From NCBI GenBank assembly GCA_003290165.1, contig QNQO01006969.1, positions 1 to 64,000 of the forward strand: a stretch of DNA of 64,000 bases. Reading direction: 5' to 3'. The notes beneath the pieces are model-generated. The model had not been told where the DNA came from. It worked only from the letters and a program-made list of their open reading frames with translations, and searched no databases. A program made the translations under genes and the position numbers. The stretch comes from Berberis thunbergii. Taxonomy: Eukaryota; Streptophyta; Magnoliopsida; Ranunculales; Berberidaceae. Of this stretch, positions 45,431 to 58,071 are shown piece after piece (position 1 is the first letter of the stretch; every line of letters starts with the position of its first letter).

Positions 45431-45715
45431 GCTCAAAACCAGTGTGCTAACCGCGCACGCTGAAACTCGCTGAGGCCAGAAACAGCACGTATAGCAGACA
45501 CGCTGAATCGCACTGTCTGGATCAACATCGCACTCTTTCTGCAATGCAGAGCATGCTAAAACTGCAGCGCACCCTGCCTGGGACGCACTCTGTGCTCTAA
45601 TTTGATTGCATCTGAGGCAGCTTTGACCTGAGCCACCTCTGCTGCCTTTTTTACGACACTTGTGGCAGCTGCAGTAGTGCCGCTACAACCAACCATGGAA
45701 TCTGCATCTGAAACA
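45431..45715 (-). repeat. CAG/CTG-rich module 2 of CACTA-2 with a short unidentified coding piece
   Basis: On the minus strand the upstream part reads DADSMVGCSGTTAAATSVVK and KAAEVAQVKAASDAIKL, an open Ala-rich stretch I do not recognise. It passes into GC-rich sequence with GCAGAGCATGCT and GAATCGCACTG words like the other modules. It ends near 45420 at GGTTGAG followed by GTATTC, a possible donor. Confidence 0.45.
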
Positions 45716-46427
45716 CAAAACAATATTATATGGTGCGTGTGTCATTTCTACCAAACCAACAAAATTATTTGTATATAAAACCATATTGTTTAGGGAAACC
45801 AAGTCAAGAATATATTCAAATTTGCAGTCAAATATGTCATCTGACAATCAGACTAGTTTACAAATTAACCTCTTTGAATAATAAAATGTTATCACATCAA
45901 TCTTGAATAGAAATCAACAAAGCAACACAAATGTTTGTTTTATTTTATTTTTTTGGTGGAAAATGTTGAAGGTTAGCTTATTTTTAACGGGAGGAGTAAC
46001 TCGGTGTTGGCGCTTTTTGATCCATGTCATCACTCGCAAGCTTAACCAAACTTAGGAAGTAGTAATGATTTTACCTCCTTCAAATGAGTGTTCAAGCTGT
46101 TCTACTAGGCCTTTGTCATAAAAGATTGAGAAGGAAGAGTATATAGCATTTGACAGTTCCCACCAAGTTTAGTGCTTCTTTAATTGCCTCCAGTAGGTAT
46201 TCAGGATGCTCCTCAAGATGGGTGAGGCCATGCTCCAGTTGCATGTTACCAAACAATTTACATTCCAGGTATTACCAATTGACTATGATGGCGAATATTT
46301 TGTCTAAGATGGGAGTGTCTAGATGAATTTATATATTAGGATGATCCAGTTTAAGGAGAGAAATTTCTCTCTTTTACATGTGCATGTGAGATCAAGAAAA
46401 AAATGGGGTAAATATAAGATGTCAGAC
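45716..46427. other. CACTA-2 cargo spacer, nothing recognised
   Basis: AT-rich non-coding sequence between module 2 and the next exon-like block. Confidence 0.35.
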
Positions 46428-46920
46428 CTTACGGGCATAACCACCATAAGCCACGCCGACAATTAAAGCCGATGGAGTACGAGTTAATTCAGCTGTAGAT
46501 CTTTCTCCATTAAAATTCTCTACAAAATGCAATTAACAAGAATCAACTATAGGCATTTCTTGTCATGTCCATCAGCCCAATGATTCAAAGCAAAGATAAA
46601 TTCTCATTCTATTTCTAACAGTGGCATAAAAAAAAACATACCATTAGGTCTGTCTGCTAACGTAGCCAATCGAATGCCAAATTTTATTGCTTCTCCAGTT
46701 GCACCTTGGCCTATGTCTCCACTCATGGGACGACCATCCAACTTTGGTTGACATATAATTTCACATACAAGAACATTAGAAATCTATATATAGGTGAACA
46801 TTCTACAAATAAATCAAAGACTTCAGAAAGTTGTCTTACAATTCAGATATCACGACTCACGAGCCCACCTGCCATAAATTGCAACAATGTAGACAGGGTT
46901 CCATGGTTGAATGCATGTTG
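46428..46920 (-). pseudogene. Captured exons of an unidentified gene
   Basis: Minus-strand exon-like segments with good splice sites: about 46920-46870 (HAFNHGTLSTLLQFMAG), 46741-46642 (LDGRPMSGDIGQGATGEAIK, FGIRLATLADRPN) and 46519-46428 (ENFNGERSTAELTRTPSALI, VGVAYGGYARK). The last two join in frame. I do not recognise the family. The non-compositional sequence and canonical introns argue for a real host gene fragment. Confidence 0.5.
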
Positions 46921-47567
46921 CACATGGAAGAAATAGTTGAAGCCCCCAAATCTGGTAAGCTGACCTAAAAGAATTGCATCACAGTTTTAGTTTAAACATA
47001 AATTTTTGATATTTTGTATTGTATTCATGTAATCCACATGAAATCAAAATTATTTTAGGATCATTTAATACGCACTTAGTACAGCTATGGCAAACTATAC
47101 TGAATGCAACTCAGGAAATCATAGTTTGTTAACTAAGGAGACAGTCCCACTAGAATTTAAGTCAGCTCATATATGATTAACTGGGGTGAGATTGTGAGAG
47201 AAACAAATATTTAACACTTCTTGTTTTGCTGATCAAAAGATCAATAATAAGTTGCAATTCCAAAAGACATTTTTTCTCACTTATGTTTTAGTCTTAACTC
47301 TTACCCTGCTACCATAAGCTTCCCACTAAACAATTGTTCTTCATGATGGAAGCGGTTGAATATCACTGAATGTCAAGTCACAGAGACAGATCTAGTTTTC
47401 TATTACATGAATACACTATATCATTTTTTTTATCATACAAATAAAGTATATCCATTAAATTCAGCAATATTCAATCAGATGGTGAATGAATTAAAACAGA
47501 GAACATAAAAAAATGACTTGATGAAGCAATATAGTTACAAGTCGTCTCAGTGATGAAGGAAACATAC
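46921..47567. other. CACTA-2 cargo spacer, nothing recognised
   Basis: AT-rich sequence between the unidentified exons and the DEK1 fragment; likely source-gene intron downstream of the last DEK1 exon. Confidence 0.35.
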
Positions 47568-48420
47568 TTTGGTGGCAGACCGAGAAATTGCCTGAACAAC
47601 TGTTTCCTTACTGAGGAATTGGACAACATCCTCCATCATCTGTATGAAAGATAATAAATGAAGAGAAAATAGATGCCAGTCAGTTAACAAGAAGCAGGAT
47701 TGTGAAACATTATGGGCCACATTGCGAAACACTACAGACCAACTGGAATACACATTCAAATTTTCTTCCAAAGAGAGAAATTAAAGGAGTAACAATTCAT
47801 GCCACTATTACCAGACTATCTATGAACCAACCTTAAGTGTCAAACGTGAACGAGATACAGCAAAACAAAAGGAAAGCAGAGTAACTGCAGATACAACTGC
47901 ACCAGCAAATGGTGGATAAATCTTCAAACTAGCAACAACACCCCATCCTTCAATTGCCAACACAATCCCATATAGAACAAGGAAAGCAGCACTGGAAAGA
48001 TACAGCAGATACCAGACAGAACAATTTAAAACTATATACTTAACAAAATGGTATAAATGTGATACAATCAACAGTACTCAACCCCTGATTTTTATCAAGG
48101 TACATGAAATAAAAACAGTATATTAACTAACAAACCTGACATTTTTGGCACAATCTGCGTGAGCATCATAGACATATACAGGTAAAACTCTTGGGGAGTA
48201 GACCACAATAGGAGGTGAAAGAAGCACCTACAAGAGGCACTATTTGTCACAGAAAGATAAAGACGATAATAAAGTTGAATGAACAAGACGAGATGGACAG
48301 AAATGAGATAAAATAAATTTTTTAAGATGTTACTCACAGTCAACGCTCTTCCAGCAACAAGGAACAAGACGATAATAAATTTTGCTGCCACCATTACATT
48401 GCTTCCAACATAGTTGTTAC
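47568..48420 (-). pseudogene. Captured fragment of phytocalpain DEK1
   Basis: Four minus-strand exons: 48420-48338 (NNYVGSNVMVAAKFIIVLFL), 48227-48136 (VLLSPPIVVYSPRVLPVYVY, DAHADCAKN), 47991-47832 (SAAFLVLYGIVLAIEGWGVV, ASLKIYPPFAGAVVSAVTLL) and 47639-47568 (MMEDVVQFLSKETVVQAISR). The order and sequences match the membrane-spanning region of DEK1 and the start of its following cytosolic arm; DEK1 is the plant membrane calpain needed for epidermal and aleurone fate. The calpain protease domain is absent. Its 5' junction lies at the stop of the TNP1 gene. Confidence 0.8.
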
Positions 48421-48423
48421 TAT

Positions 48424-50053
48424 CAATCATCAAGTTCCACATGATTTTTACACCATACGAAGAAATCACCAACGTCCAAATTCCCCATCTTGTCTCCTTT
48501 TGCATTTCTTTTGTAAAGTTTCACCCCAGTCCTGAATTTGAAGCATAAGGAAAGTCTGATCTCTATTGCAGGGTTCAATGATCCATGACAAGCGCAAGAG
48601 AATTGATGGATAGGATCTACAACCTCTATTGCTATCGCAATGACATTCCTTTCCCAATCACAAACTTTGTATGTCCTTGACACTGAAGGAACATGATTGC
48701 TTAGAGAAGGAAACCTCGCAACACCTTCAAAAGATGATGGTAATGGAGATGGTGGTAATGGAGATGGAGGTAATAGATTTTCTGGTTGCCTTGTCGATTG
48801 TGCACGGGATGAAGGTGTATCTTCAGTTCTTTGTGTCCCTCCTTGTATTCCCTCACTTGTTGATGGTCTTACATAAGTTCCACTTTCAAGTCTCTCTCGT
48901 GTCCATCTAACATTTTCTTCCAATCTATCATATTTTTCGCTACATTTTTTTACTTCCAATGTTTTTTTCCAAAAGCAATGAACAAGCGGGAAGTGCAGCA
49001 TCATACTTCCTTTTAGAGACAGTGGTTCCAACACAACGAGTACGTCCCCTCGCTTCTTGGCCAAACACTTGCCTTAGAGGATCATCATCAATAGTGAGGT
49101 CAGTGGTACCCTGAACTGAAGATTCTTGCAAGGCAGCTTTTTTTGCTTTAACTTGTTCCTTCAAAAGAATGAAAAAATAAAATAAATCAGGACACAAATA
49201 ATATTCAAACAACTACAAAGTAAATTAAGAATTGGGTATAAAAGACATCATTGGGCACATAACATATATTGTTCAGATCCATGCGTAGGTTTTCCATCCT
49301 TTCCCATGTGACACGCAATCCATATGTCAGCGCGTGTGACTGGTTCCCCATCAGGGTTCTTCTCAACCTATATACTTGAAAGATTAGTCTCAGCCTATAT
49401 AGTTAAATGGTATATAATATTGTACTAGTAGCTAGAAACTCAATTACCATTTCATACTCTACTTATGCAGCACTCTTTTGGCCACCCCCCATACATACTT
49501 TGAAGCCTTTTTGTTTTTTGCATTTTGGGCTCTAATTGCCTTCGCTTCAGGGGTGCTTTCATAGCGAACAAACTCCTTCCAATCCTCCTCTCTTACACCA
49601 TTTGGAACATGCTTCTCTTGTTCCTCAATGGTAGGATACTTATCCAAATAATTCTTTCGAAGATCTGCCTTGAACCTTCTATAATATTCAGGCATTTTCA
49701 AATGCACACTCTTTTTCACATAATTTGGGATATCGTATTCACGCTGCAAATAAGCCATTGAGATATAAGTTGAAAATAAAATAAGACATTATGAAAATCA
49801 ATGATGTAAAATCTCACCTTGAGGCCATTCCACACATCCTCTTTGTAGTTGTCAGTAACATGGTGCCAACCCTTGAATTTGATGGGCACAATGGTTTCAA
49901 CAAGCTTTCCAATTATTTTTTATTGAAATTTCTAGCACCAGGTCCAACTGCTAAACCGTGGAGGTTGAACTGTATGGTCTGTTTAACTTCACTGTCATCA
50001 TTTGTAGATCTAGTGACATCAATGGTGGAGAGATTGCCGCGAGTACTATCCAT
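48424..50053 (-). pseudogene. TNP1-like (Transposase_24) gene of CACTA-2
   Basis: Same gene as in CACTA-1. Exon 1 starts at ATG 50053 but gains two bases near 49917 relative to CACTA-1, giving a stop after NFNKK. Exon 2 encodes REYDIPNYVKKSVHLKMP and KWGVREEDWKEF-like sequence (VPNGVREEDWKEFVRYES). A later exon keeps the reading frame that CACTA-1 loses: GQEARGRTRCVGTTVSKRKY. The C-terminal part is open to its stop: EENVRWTRERLESGTYV, TYKVCDWERNVIAIAIEVVD, and ends DFFVWCKNHVELDD. Role inferred from family: binding of subterminal repeats. Confidence 0.82.
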
Positions 50054-50333
50054 TTCTATCAATGACATTATAGATATTAACCATTATCAAACAAAAAGAA
50101 ATAAGAATCAACTATATACACCACATTTATAGATAATTTCCTTCCACAACATATCACCACAAATAGATTTTTATAAAGCATTGGAAAAGCCAATCTGAAT
50201 ACATAACTACAAAGCTTCCCTTTCCCAACTCAAAAGTCAAAATAAGAAACAAAGACAAAATATTTGGTCTCAACCAAAGAGGATGACTAAAATAGCATTA
50301 GAAATGCATCAAAAAATATTGTAGCATAGTCAA

Positions 50334-53300
50334 TTAAAATTCCAGTAAGCTCTTCAGGTTGGGGTTGTCTTTCAAGATGCTTTGATACACAGTGGGAATT
50401 TCCTTTTTATCGACATTAGTGTTCAAGCCTCTTTGAGTATGTAGAAGTACATGCCACCCGTCATTTGATTGATCTTTCGAATAAAATACCCCACTTGCTT
50501 CTTGAGCTAAAATGAATGGATCCTCTTCCACCTTTCTTTTGTCTTTTAGCTTCGACAAGTTAACCATTTCATGGTTCCAAATTGGGTCCACCTTATATGC
50601 ATTTTTCTTATTTTCCTCTTTGACCCAATCACAATAGAAGACAGTTTCTTTGAAATTTATGTAGTCTAGCACCAGTATGTCTCTAATTACTCCATACCAT
50701 TTGACTAGTTGGTCCTTTGGCCTCTTATCTTTCTTACTAGCAACAAAATGAGCAATGGCATCCATGGAGACACCACTATCTTGTGTCACCAAACATTCAT
50801 CCAAAGAACTTGTCGCAAATGTGAAACCATTTACACAATATTTTGGATATCGGGTTGCCATAAATTGTGGACCATTGGCTAACCTCCAAAGTGTGGTATT
50901 TGTTTCCCCAACCTTCTCCAACTACATTGTAAAACAAATCATCTTAGAACTGAAATTTGAAATTAAAAAAATTATATATGTATATATATATATGAATAAA
51001 TACACATTATAATATACCTCATCACAGAACCAAGGAATAAAATCTGTAGCTTTCTCAACATTTTTCCTTGACCCTTTTTTTTACTTTGTGTAGCCAACTC
51101 CATTCAATATTCATTGTATTTTCTGCACAAGTTACCATATTATCATAATTCTATATTTCTAGTTATAAAAAAGACTAAAATATTATATATCTTACTCTTC
51201 CCAATCACTCGAATCAGCAAGTGCATTGAAAACCCATATTCGAGCTTGTTTAAATTGTACATTATTTAGCATATAGTTTTTTCCTTTATCCAATGGCTTT
51301 TCATCGGCATACTCATCATCTACATCAAGCCACTCCTCTTGACTGTGTTTGTGAGTTCTGAACCGTGACTTTCTCATATACTCCATGTAGTATGTAACAG
51401 ATTCATCTACAAGGTATGATTCTGCTATTGATCCTTCTATGTATCTGAAATTTTTAGCATAGTCTTTGTATCGTTTCATTAACCTATCAATCATAAATAA
51501 AATGATAAATTAGTATATAATATAATAAGATAACGTGCACTAAAATAAGAAAATTTATTTACCGCTCAAAGGGATACATCCATCGATATCAAACTGGACC
51601 ACCAAGACTCGCTTCCTCGGTTAGATGAGCCATGCAATGCACACTTATAACAAAGAATGAAGGCGGAAGCTCCTTTTCAAGGACACACATTGCCTCAATC
51701 ACACCTTTGTGTGCCAACTGAAGATTTGTTTTGTTGATCACTTTAGCACATAAGATATTAAAGAATAAGCTAATTCTTATATAATGTTGTCACGAAAAAC
51801 ATGTCTAAGCAAAACTGTAAGTAAATGTTGCATAATGACATGGTAATCATGTGACTTCAGTCCTCTTAGCTCCAGAGGATTGCCAAGAACGCAATTACTC
51901 AACTTGGATGAAAATCCACTCGGCAATTTCAACTCTTTTAGTGTATTCATAAATACTTGTTTTTCTTTCTTGGTCAAGGCAAATGATGCTTTTGGCATTG
52001 AAGTTTTTCCCGTTTCATTGTTATGGCTCAACCAATATCTCTTATGAGTTCCCATGTCTTCCATATCTTTTCGAGCATTCTCACCATCCTTTGTTTTCTT
52101 AGAGACATTCAACAATATGTTCAATAAGTGTTCAATGACATTCTTTTCAGTATGCATCACATCAATATTATGTCGTAGCTCAACAAACTTCCAGTACGGC
52201 AAATCAAATAAAATGGACCTTCTAGACCACGGTAGCGCAATGTTATTGGTTGGTTCATCATTGATGGTATCATTATCAACCATATTCTTGCGCTTTTGCC
52301 CACTAACCATACCTTGTGTAGAACTACCTTCCAAAATTTCCACTATCCTTCATTCAACTTCTTCGCCAGATAACCGTCGTGGAGCACGACGATGTTCAAC
52401 ATCTTTGTTGAATCCCTTTTCATCTCTAAACTTGTGTTTTATAGGTAAAAAAACGTCGATGGCCTCTATAGCATATCTTCTGACTGTTTGAAAGACGTTC
52501 AAATTCTACATCATCAACACAAATAGGGCATGCATTATAACCATGAACATTACAACCAGCTAGAGTCCCATAAGCAGGAAAGTCATGGATACCCCAAAAC
52601 AACATTGCTTTCAATCGAAAATTGCTTTTAGTACACACATCCCAAGTTGAAACACCATCTGCCCACAATTCCTTCAACTCTTCTACTAATGGCTCCAGGT
52701 AAACATCAATATTCTTTTCGGGTGCTTTTGGAACTGATATTAATAAGGTTAACAAACAAAACTCCTTTTTCATGCATAAAGAAGGTGGCAGATTCAAAGG
52801 TGTTATTATTATTGGCCAACAACTATAAGCATTACTTAGATTTTCACGTGGGTTAAAACCATTAGTCGATATTGCAAGTCTCAAATTCCTACTATCAGAG
52901 GCAAACTCTGGCCATCTCATATTTGTTAAAGTCCATTGTGTTGAATCACATGGATGTCTCATCAAATTCCCATCTGAACTAGCATCCTTGTGCCAAGTCA
53001 TTGCTTCACCAATCCACAGTATGCTAAAAATCTTTTCAACCTTGGAATCAATGGAAAATACTTTACAACCTTTTTAGCTTCTTTCCTGTATACCTTGCCG
53101 GAGTCGTTGTCATCGACATCCACATAAGTCTTATACCTAACAGAACCACATTTTGGACAAGCACCCAGACCCTCATATTCTTTCCAATAAAGTATGCATC
53201 CATTGGCACATGCATGTATTGTCTTACATTCCATCCCCATATCTTTAATTGTGTTTTTCATGTTTGGGTAGTTATCTGACAAATTACAATCATCCGACAA

Positions 53301-54006
53301 TAAGGTTTTTAGCCATTTTAACAACATCGTCACACTATTACCACTCTAACTAAAACGAGTCTTGAAATTCTGCAATTCAATAATGGTGGACAACATGGTC
53401 TTATCCTTAGGACACCCATTGTACAAAGGCACAGTCGCTTTTTCCTTATACTTTTGATACTTCCTGTTCATAACTGTCTCAGGTTCATGAGAAAGTTTCG
53501 GACCACCTTCTGGATTACCGCCAAAACATTCTTCAACGGTGTCATTCAATTCATTTATCCCATCATCAGCCTCCACAGTTTGCATGTTGAGGAATACATT
53601 ATCAACTAGCTCGCTCATCCTAGGATATTCACAGGCATCATCAGGTTCAACCACTTCTGTCATAGGTGCACCAATCACATGCTTGTTTATATTCTCTCCA
53701 TGATGTATCCACGTGACATAATTGGTATCAATGCCATTGGCTTAACAAATGAACACCTATGTCGTCAACACTAATGTTTCCCCTCGAGTTCCTACATCGA
53801 ACACATGGGCAAGGAAAAAGACTCTCTCCATTTGCATTATCCTCAACAAACTGTTGGAATTGTCTAACACCGTTTATATACATTGCAGTTCCCCATTTGT
53901 TCATCCATGACTTATCTAAAGGAATTGTTGACATTTCTACACACAAAAAAATTAAAAGATTAACTTTAGTCATTGACCAAAGGAATCTAAATTGCTTGAA
54001 AATCAT
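50334..54006 (-). pseudogene. TNP2-type CACTA transposase, decayed
   Basis: Minus-strand segments in family order: transposase-associated N-terminal domain (54006-53728; DKSWMNKWGTAMYINGVRQF and FPCPCVRCRN); acidic linker (53678-53346); DNCILYWKE-type region (53333-52998; IHACANGCILYWKEYEGLGA, CPKCG); core (53001-52426; MRWPEFASDSRNLRLAISTN, PEKNIDVYLEPLVEELKELW, TLAGCNVHGYNACPIC); catalytic-Asp block (52343-51777; LRHNIDVMHTEKNVIEHLL); and a C-terminal DUF4216-like part (51494-50334). Frames shift between the segments. Two zinc-binding CxxC motifs and the DVMHTEKN block are intact, but no continuous transposase frame remains. Confidence 0.88.
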
Positions 54007-56001
54007 TGACCAATCTAATGAACTTCAACTCATCCAGTTGTGTTGTTGTATTTGTTATAGTACCCTATACAATGTTTCATTGACCTTCTTTCTACATTCC
54101 CAATCCAACTCAATTACTTGAGTTACATTGGATCTCCTATCCAAACTAATTGTTTCTAAAATACCACAATCATGCTTATTGCTGATCTTAGAAAAAACAC
54201 AATAAAAATATATAGACATTAAAATAAGAATTCATCAACAACCCATAAGAGTGCAAATAATAGGAACATCGTTATAGGATTTTAGCATATAAAACAAAGA
54301 ACTAGATATTAAAAACCAAGAAAGAAAGGCAGTTTAACATCAATTACAGGATGCTTGAAATGGTAGGGACGCAAATAAGAAATAAGAAATGGAAGTTAAC
54401 CCAATAGTTTTTGTGCACAAATAAGGAGTGAGTTTTCTTGTATTCGCCTAACTTAGATTCATGCAAGAACCAAGCAACCAAAGCAAAGGTTTTTTTTTTT
54501 TTAGGAAATTAAGTAGGGGTTATTTAGGATCCCCGAACCAAAACGAAGTTGGATTTACTAATTTCGCATATTTGGTTTTATGTTTCGGTTTCTTTACTGG
54601 TTTCTTTACATTTTGATAAAACCAGCCCATTTTAATGCGTATCCCTCATTAATGGCATCTTGCATTTCCTTATAGCTTGGTCGAAGCTAGAGGCAATCTA
54701 ATGATGATACAATTAAACTGTAAGAAACCACAAAATCCAAAGAGTTGAGTACTCATGAGCAAGAACTTATGTTTCTTTATCAAGCTTCCTTGTGTTCAAA
54801 GTAGTGCCACTGGAGGCAGCCTTGTTTGTTCTTGCTGTAGCTGGAAGATAGACAATAAAACAACATTATCATTGGGAATCCCATGTCAAGATAATGAGAT
54901 ATTCAAGAAACCACGATGTTCTTCCAAAAAGAAGAATCACTAGTCTAGCACCAACTTGAATGTACAGTTAACTCTTCCGAGCAGATTTGATATTTGTCAA
55001 ACTAACATGGTAATATAATAAAAAGTCCTCACTTCGATTCTTTTGCATATTGAAGTGTCCAGCATAAAATATTCATATACTCTAAAACAACCAAATTCAT
55101 CTGTATTTATTTTCTTTATGATTTTAAAGAAAGAATAATAGTTTTGTCGTTGAAATTATGAGATTGCCCATTTATTTTCAAGAAATCATTTCACACGCCA
55201 TGGAGATTTTGTGCTCTACCTACTCGGAATCTTATTTATTTAATGGAAAGTTATTTATTTATTATTTAGCTTTTACAACATATTTGATCTGCTTTTATTG
55301 TATTCAAAGATGGTAAGTTAAGTTTTGCTTTCAAAGGTGATTAAGATTGAGTGTTTTGAAACGGCCCTAGAACATATCATGTAGAGACTATTGAAACCAT
55401 AAAAACAGAAGAAGCATTAATTTTGAAGTAATTTCTTGAATTGATATGAAATTGAAAATTAGGCAAAAATAGTTAATTTACTCTTTTTAGATCAAAATGA
55501 GTTGAATAATGTAATGTACAAATCTCTCCCTTTATTTCTCAACATCTCTTATTTATGTATATTTTGTTCTTGAAAAGGAAGCAAAGATTTGATTTGATTA
55601 AGGTTTATTTGGACCATAACTTGACAAAGGATCTCATTAAATTTAATTATGTTTGTTAGGCCAAATGTCATCACGCGCTATTAATAGTTGTAAAATTAAT
55701 TACACTAAAGAAAAACCTCAAAATATAAGTTCAATCAGACAAACCTTTGAGCTAACTTCATATTCACTGTAAAGGATAACAAAAGAGATTGAAACTCAAA
55801 CTGGGAACAAAATGAAGCTCATACTAATTAGATGCTTGTTGCGAACAACATAAATAAATGAAGATTATTGTGACACCATACTCTATAGTAGTTAGTTTGA
55901 TGTAAGGAAGGGTTATCATATGTTGTACAAAACAAATTTAAAAGCCAAAGAGGCTAGCTATATCAAAATTCAGAATGGGAAGAAAATCGAAGTAGAAAGG
56001 C

Positions 56002-56098
56002 ATGGAGACACCACTATCTTGTACCACAAACATTCATCTAAAGAACTTGTCGCAAATGTGAAACCATTTACACAATATTTTGGATATCGGGTTGCCAA
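56002..56098 (-). repeat. Internal duplicate of a TNP2 exon piece
   Basis: About 97 bases here match 50762-50858 inside the TNP2 C-terminal region almost exactly (shared phrases GGAGACACCACTATCTTGT and CAAATGTGAAACCATTTACA). The copy lies 5.2 kb upstream of the original in the same orientation, without the surrounding TNP2 sequence. Confidence 0.8.
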
Positions 56099-57825
56099 AA
56101 ATTCTCTAACACAACCAAAGTTACTGACATTTAACACCCAAAAAAAAGTGAAAACAAACTGACTTCACATATCAGATTGTAGAGAAAAAAAAACTGCGAT
56201 AGGACTGACCATATGTAAGGTCACTCCATTGTTTGGAGTTCTTGAAAACAATAAAACAAACCTAAAACATTCTTCAGGTGAAATGGGAGGATGGATTAAT
56301 CAGAGAAGAAACCCCCCAAAAATTCTGAATATATTAAGTTGTTGCTGGGGTCAAGTAAGAATCACCAAGCTATGTTAAGCTATGTTTGCCTCCTCTTTTC
56401 CATTCATAACTTAACTAACAAGAAAAGCACAGACCCTACATGCATCCACATTTCTCCAACCCATACTTAAAGAAACCGCGAAATAGTATTCATGTTGTGA
56501 TCCCCAAATATTTTTCGTAATAGCTTGTTCAAAACATTTCTAACTTCACTTACCAAAACATGCTATATGACCAATATATATAGCAATTAAAGTTTCATTT
56601 ACACATGAATAAATTTGTTCTTATAGATGTTTGTGATCCTTGATGTAAACCAACGGATGCTACTAAACCTGTTAAGGAAATTTTTTTTTCTTCGTGTTTA
56701 TGGTAGTTGTCAATTAATCTTTTTGCTTTACGTGTTCATTTCCAACACTTTCGGACATAATTTTTTTTTCTTCTGATAATTACCCATATTATTCCAAGTA
56801 TTGCATGTTTAAAGAGCGAATGGGGTTGGTAATCAATTTATTCGTTATGTTTTCGTGATTATCCCATTCTTGTTTTCACTATCTTAATGAATCATATTCC
56901 TTGCTGTCTAGAAAACAAAAAAATAGATAAAAGGAAAACGAAAAAGAGGATAATAAAGTCTTGACAAGTAGGGATGAAGAGGGCAATGTGGCCTATTGGT
57001 AATACTTAAAGTTGATGTCCATTTTCAAAACCCTTGTAAAGAAAATAGGTGTAGGGAGCATTTTGGGGTATAATCATTGAGAAAAGAAGGTAGAATCCAA
57101 CATAAATCTCCACTACATGAAAAGAGAAAGATAGGGAAAAAAAAGCTGTCACATAGTATATAAAACAAAAAATCAAACGCTGATCATACAAGTAATGTTT
57201 TCTGGTGCAATTTAAAGTTCCATTTGTCTTTCAAACTGGGAAATATTTGTGACATTCCTCCCTTCCCAAAAGAAAAATTAGGTAAATTATTTCATATAGT
57301 TCGCAGGTGTCTTGTCATACAACTAACAGACCCAATATATATTCTGGTAAACCAAATAGCAAAGTGGGAAAACATGAGGTGAAATAGAAGGGGAGTGTTC
57401 TAGTTTATCCATGGTTCAACACTCTCAAAGAGTTTTAAGAGTGTGATGTATGAGAAGATATTGGAGAATCCTTTTTTTTTTTTACTATCTATGAGCACTT
57501 AGTAAACTGTGAACTCCAATTATGGACCCGACAACTTCAAAAGCATTTAGCTTTGAACGAACTTAGCATGTTACCCATATTCTAAGCGCTATGAAAGGTG
57601 TATTAGAGCTACATTAGTTTCTAATAACTATCTAGAAAGGAAGAATCAGAGGCTGGGTTTTTAATATTTTAAGTTTCAGAAATGCAATGATTCCAACCAT
57701 AGTGCAGATCAAATGCATTGATTCAAATCCTCAGATTTCTTCTCTTGATGATTAAAATACCACAATGTGAAATAACTTCAAACTATTCTGGTTTCATATA
57801 TGATTGAACCAACATTCTAACAAAG

Positions 57826-57853
57826 TAATAATAATAATAATAATAATAATAAT
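57826..57853. repeat. (AAT)n microsatellite
   Basis: About nine consecutive AAT/TAA units. Confidence 0.85.
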
Positions 57854-58071
57854 TGCTCTCATCCATTCACCACTTATAAGTCACAATCACACTAAAAAAA
57901 ACAGGAACAAATTTTTTTTTCCTGAAGTTCAACCATGAAATTATGCTACAAACCAAAAAATGCAATAATTACCATTGACATTTTCATGGTGATAAATTTT
58001 GGAAATGGGAGGGAAAATAATGTGTCCTGAAATGAGACATTTTCATCGAACCCTAATTTCATCAGAAATAA

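Larger units (their letters stand above)
54007..57990. other. CACTA-2 5' region upstream of TNP2
   Basis: No gene is recognised. It holds a short duplicated TNP2 piece (56002-56098) and an (AAT)n microsatellite (about 57826-57853). Some of this may be a large 5' leader intron between the pyrimidine-rich leader and TNP2. Confidence 0.4.
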
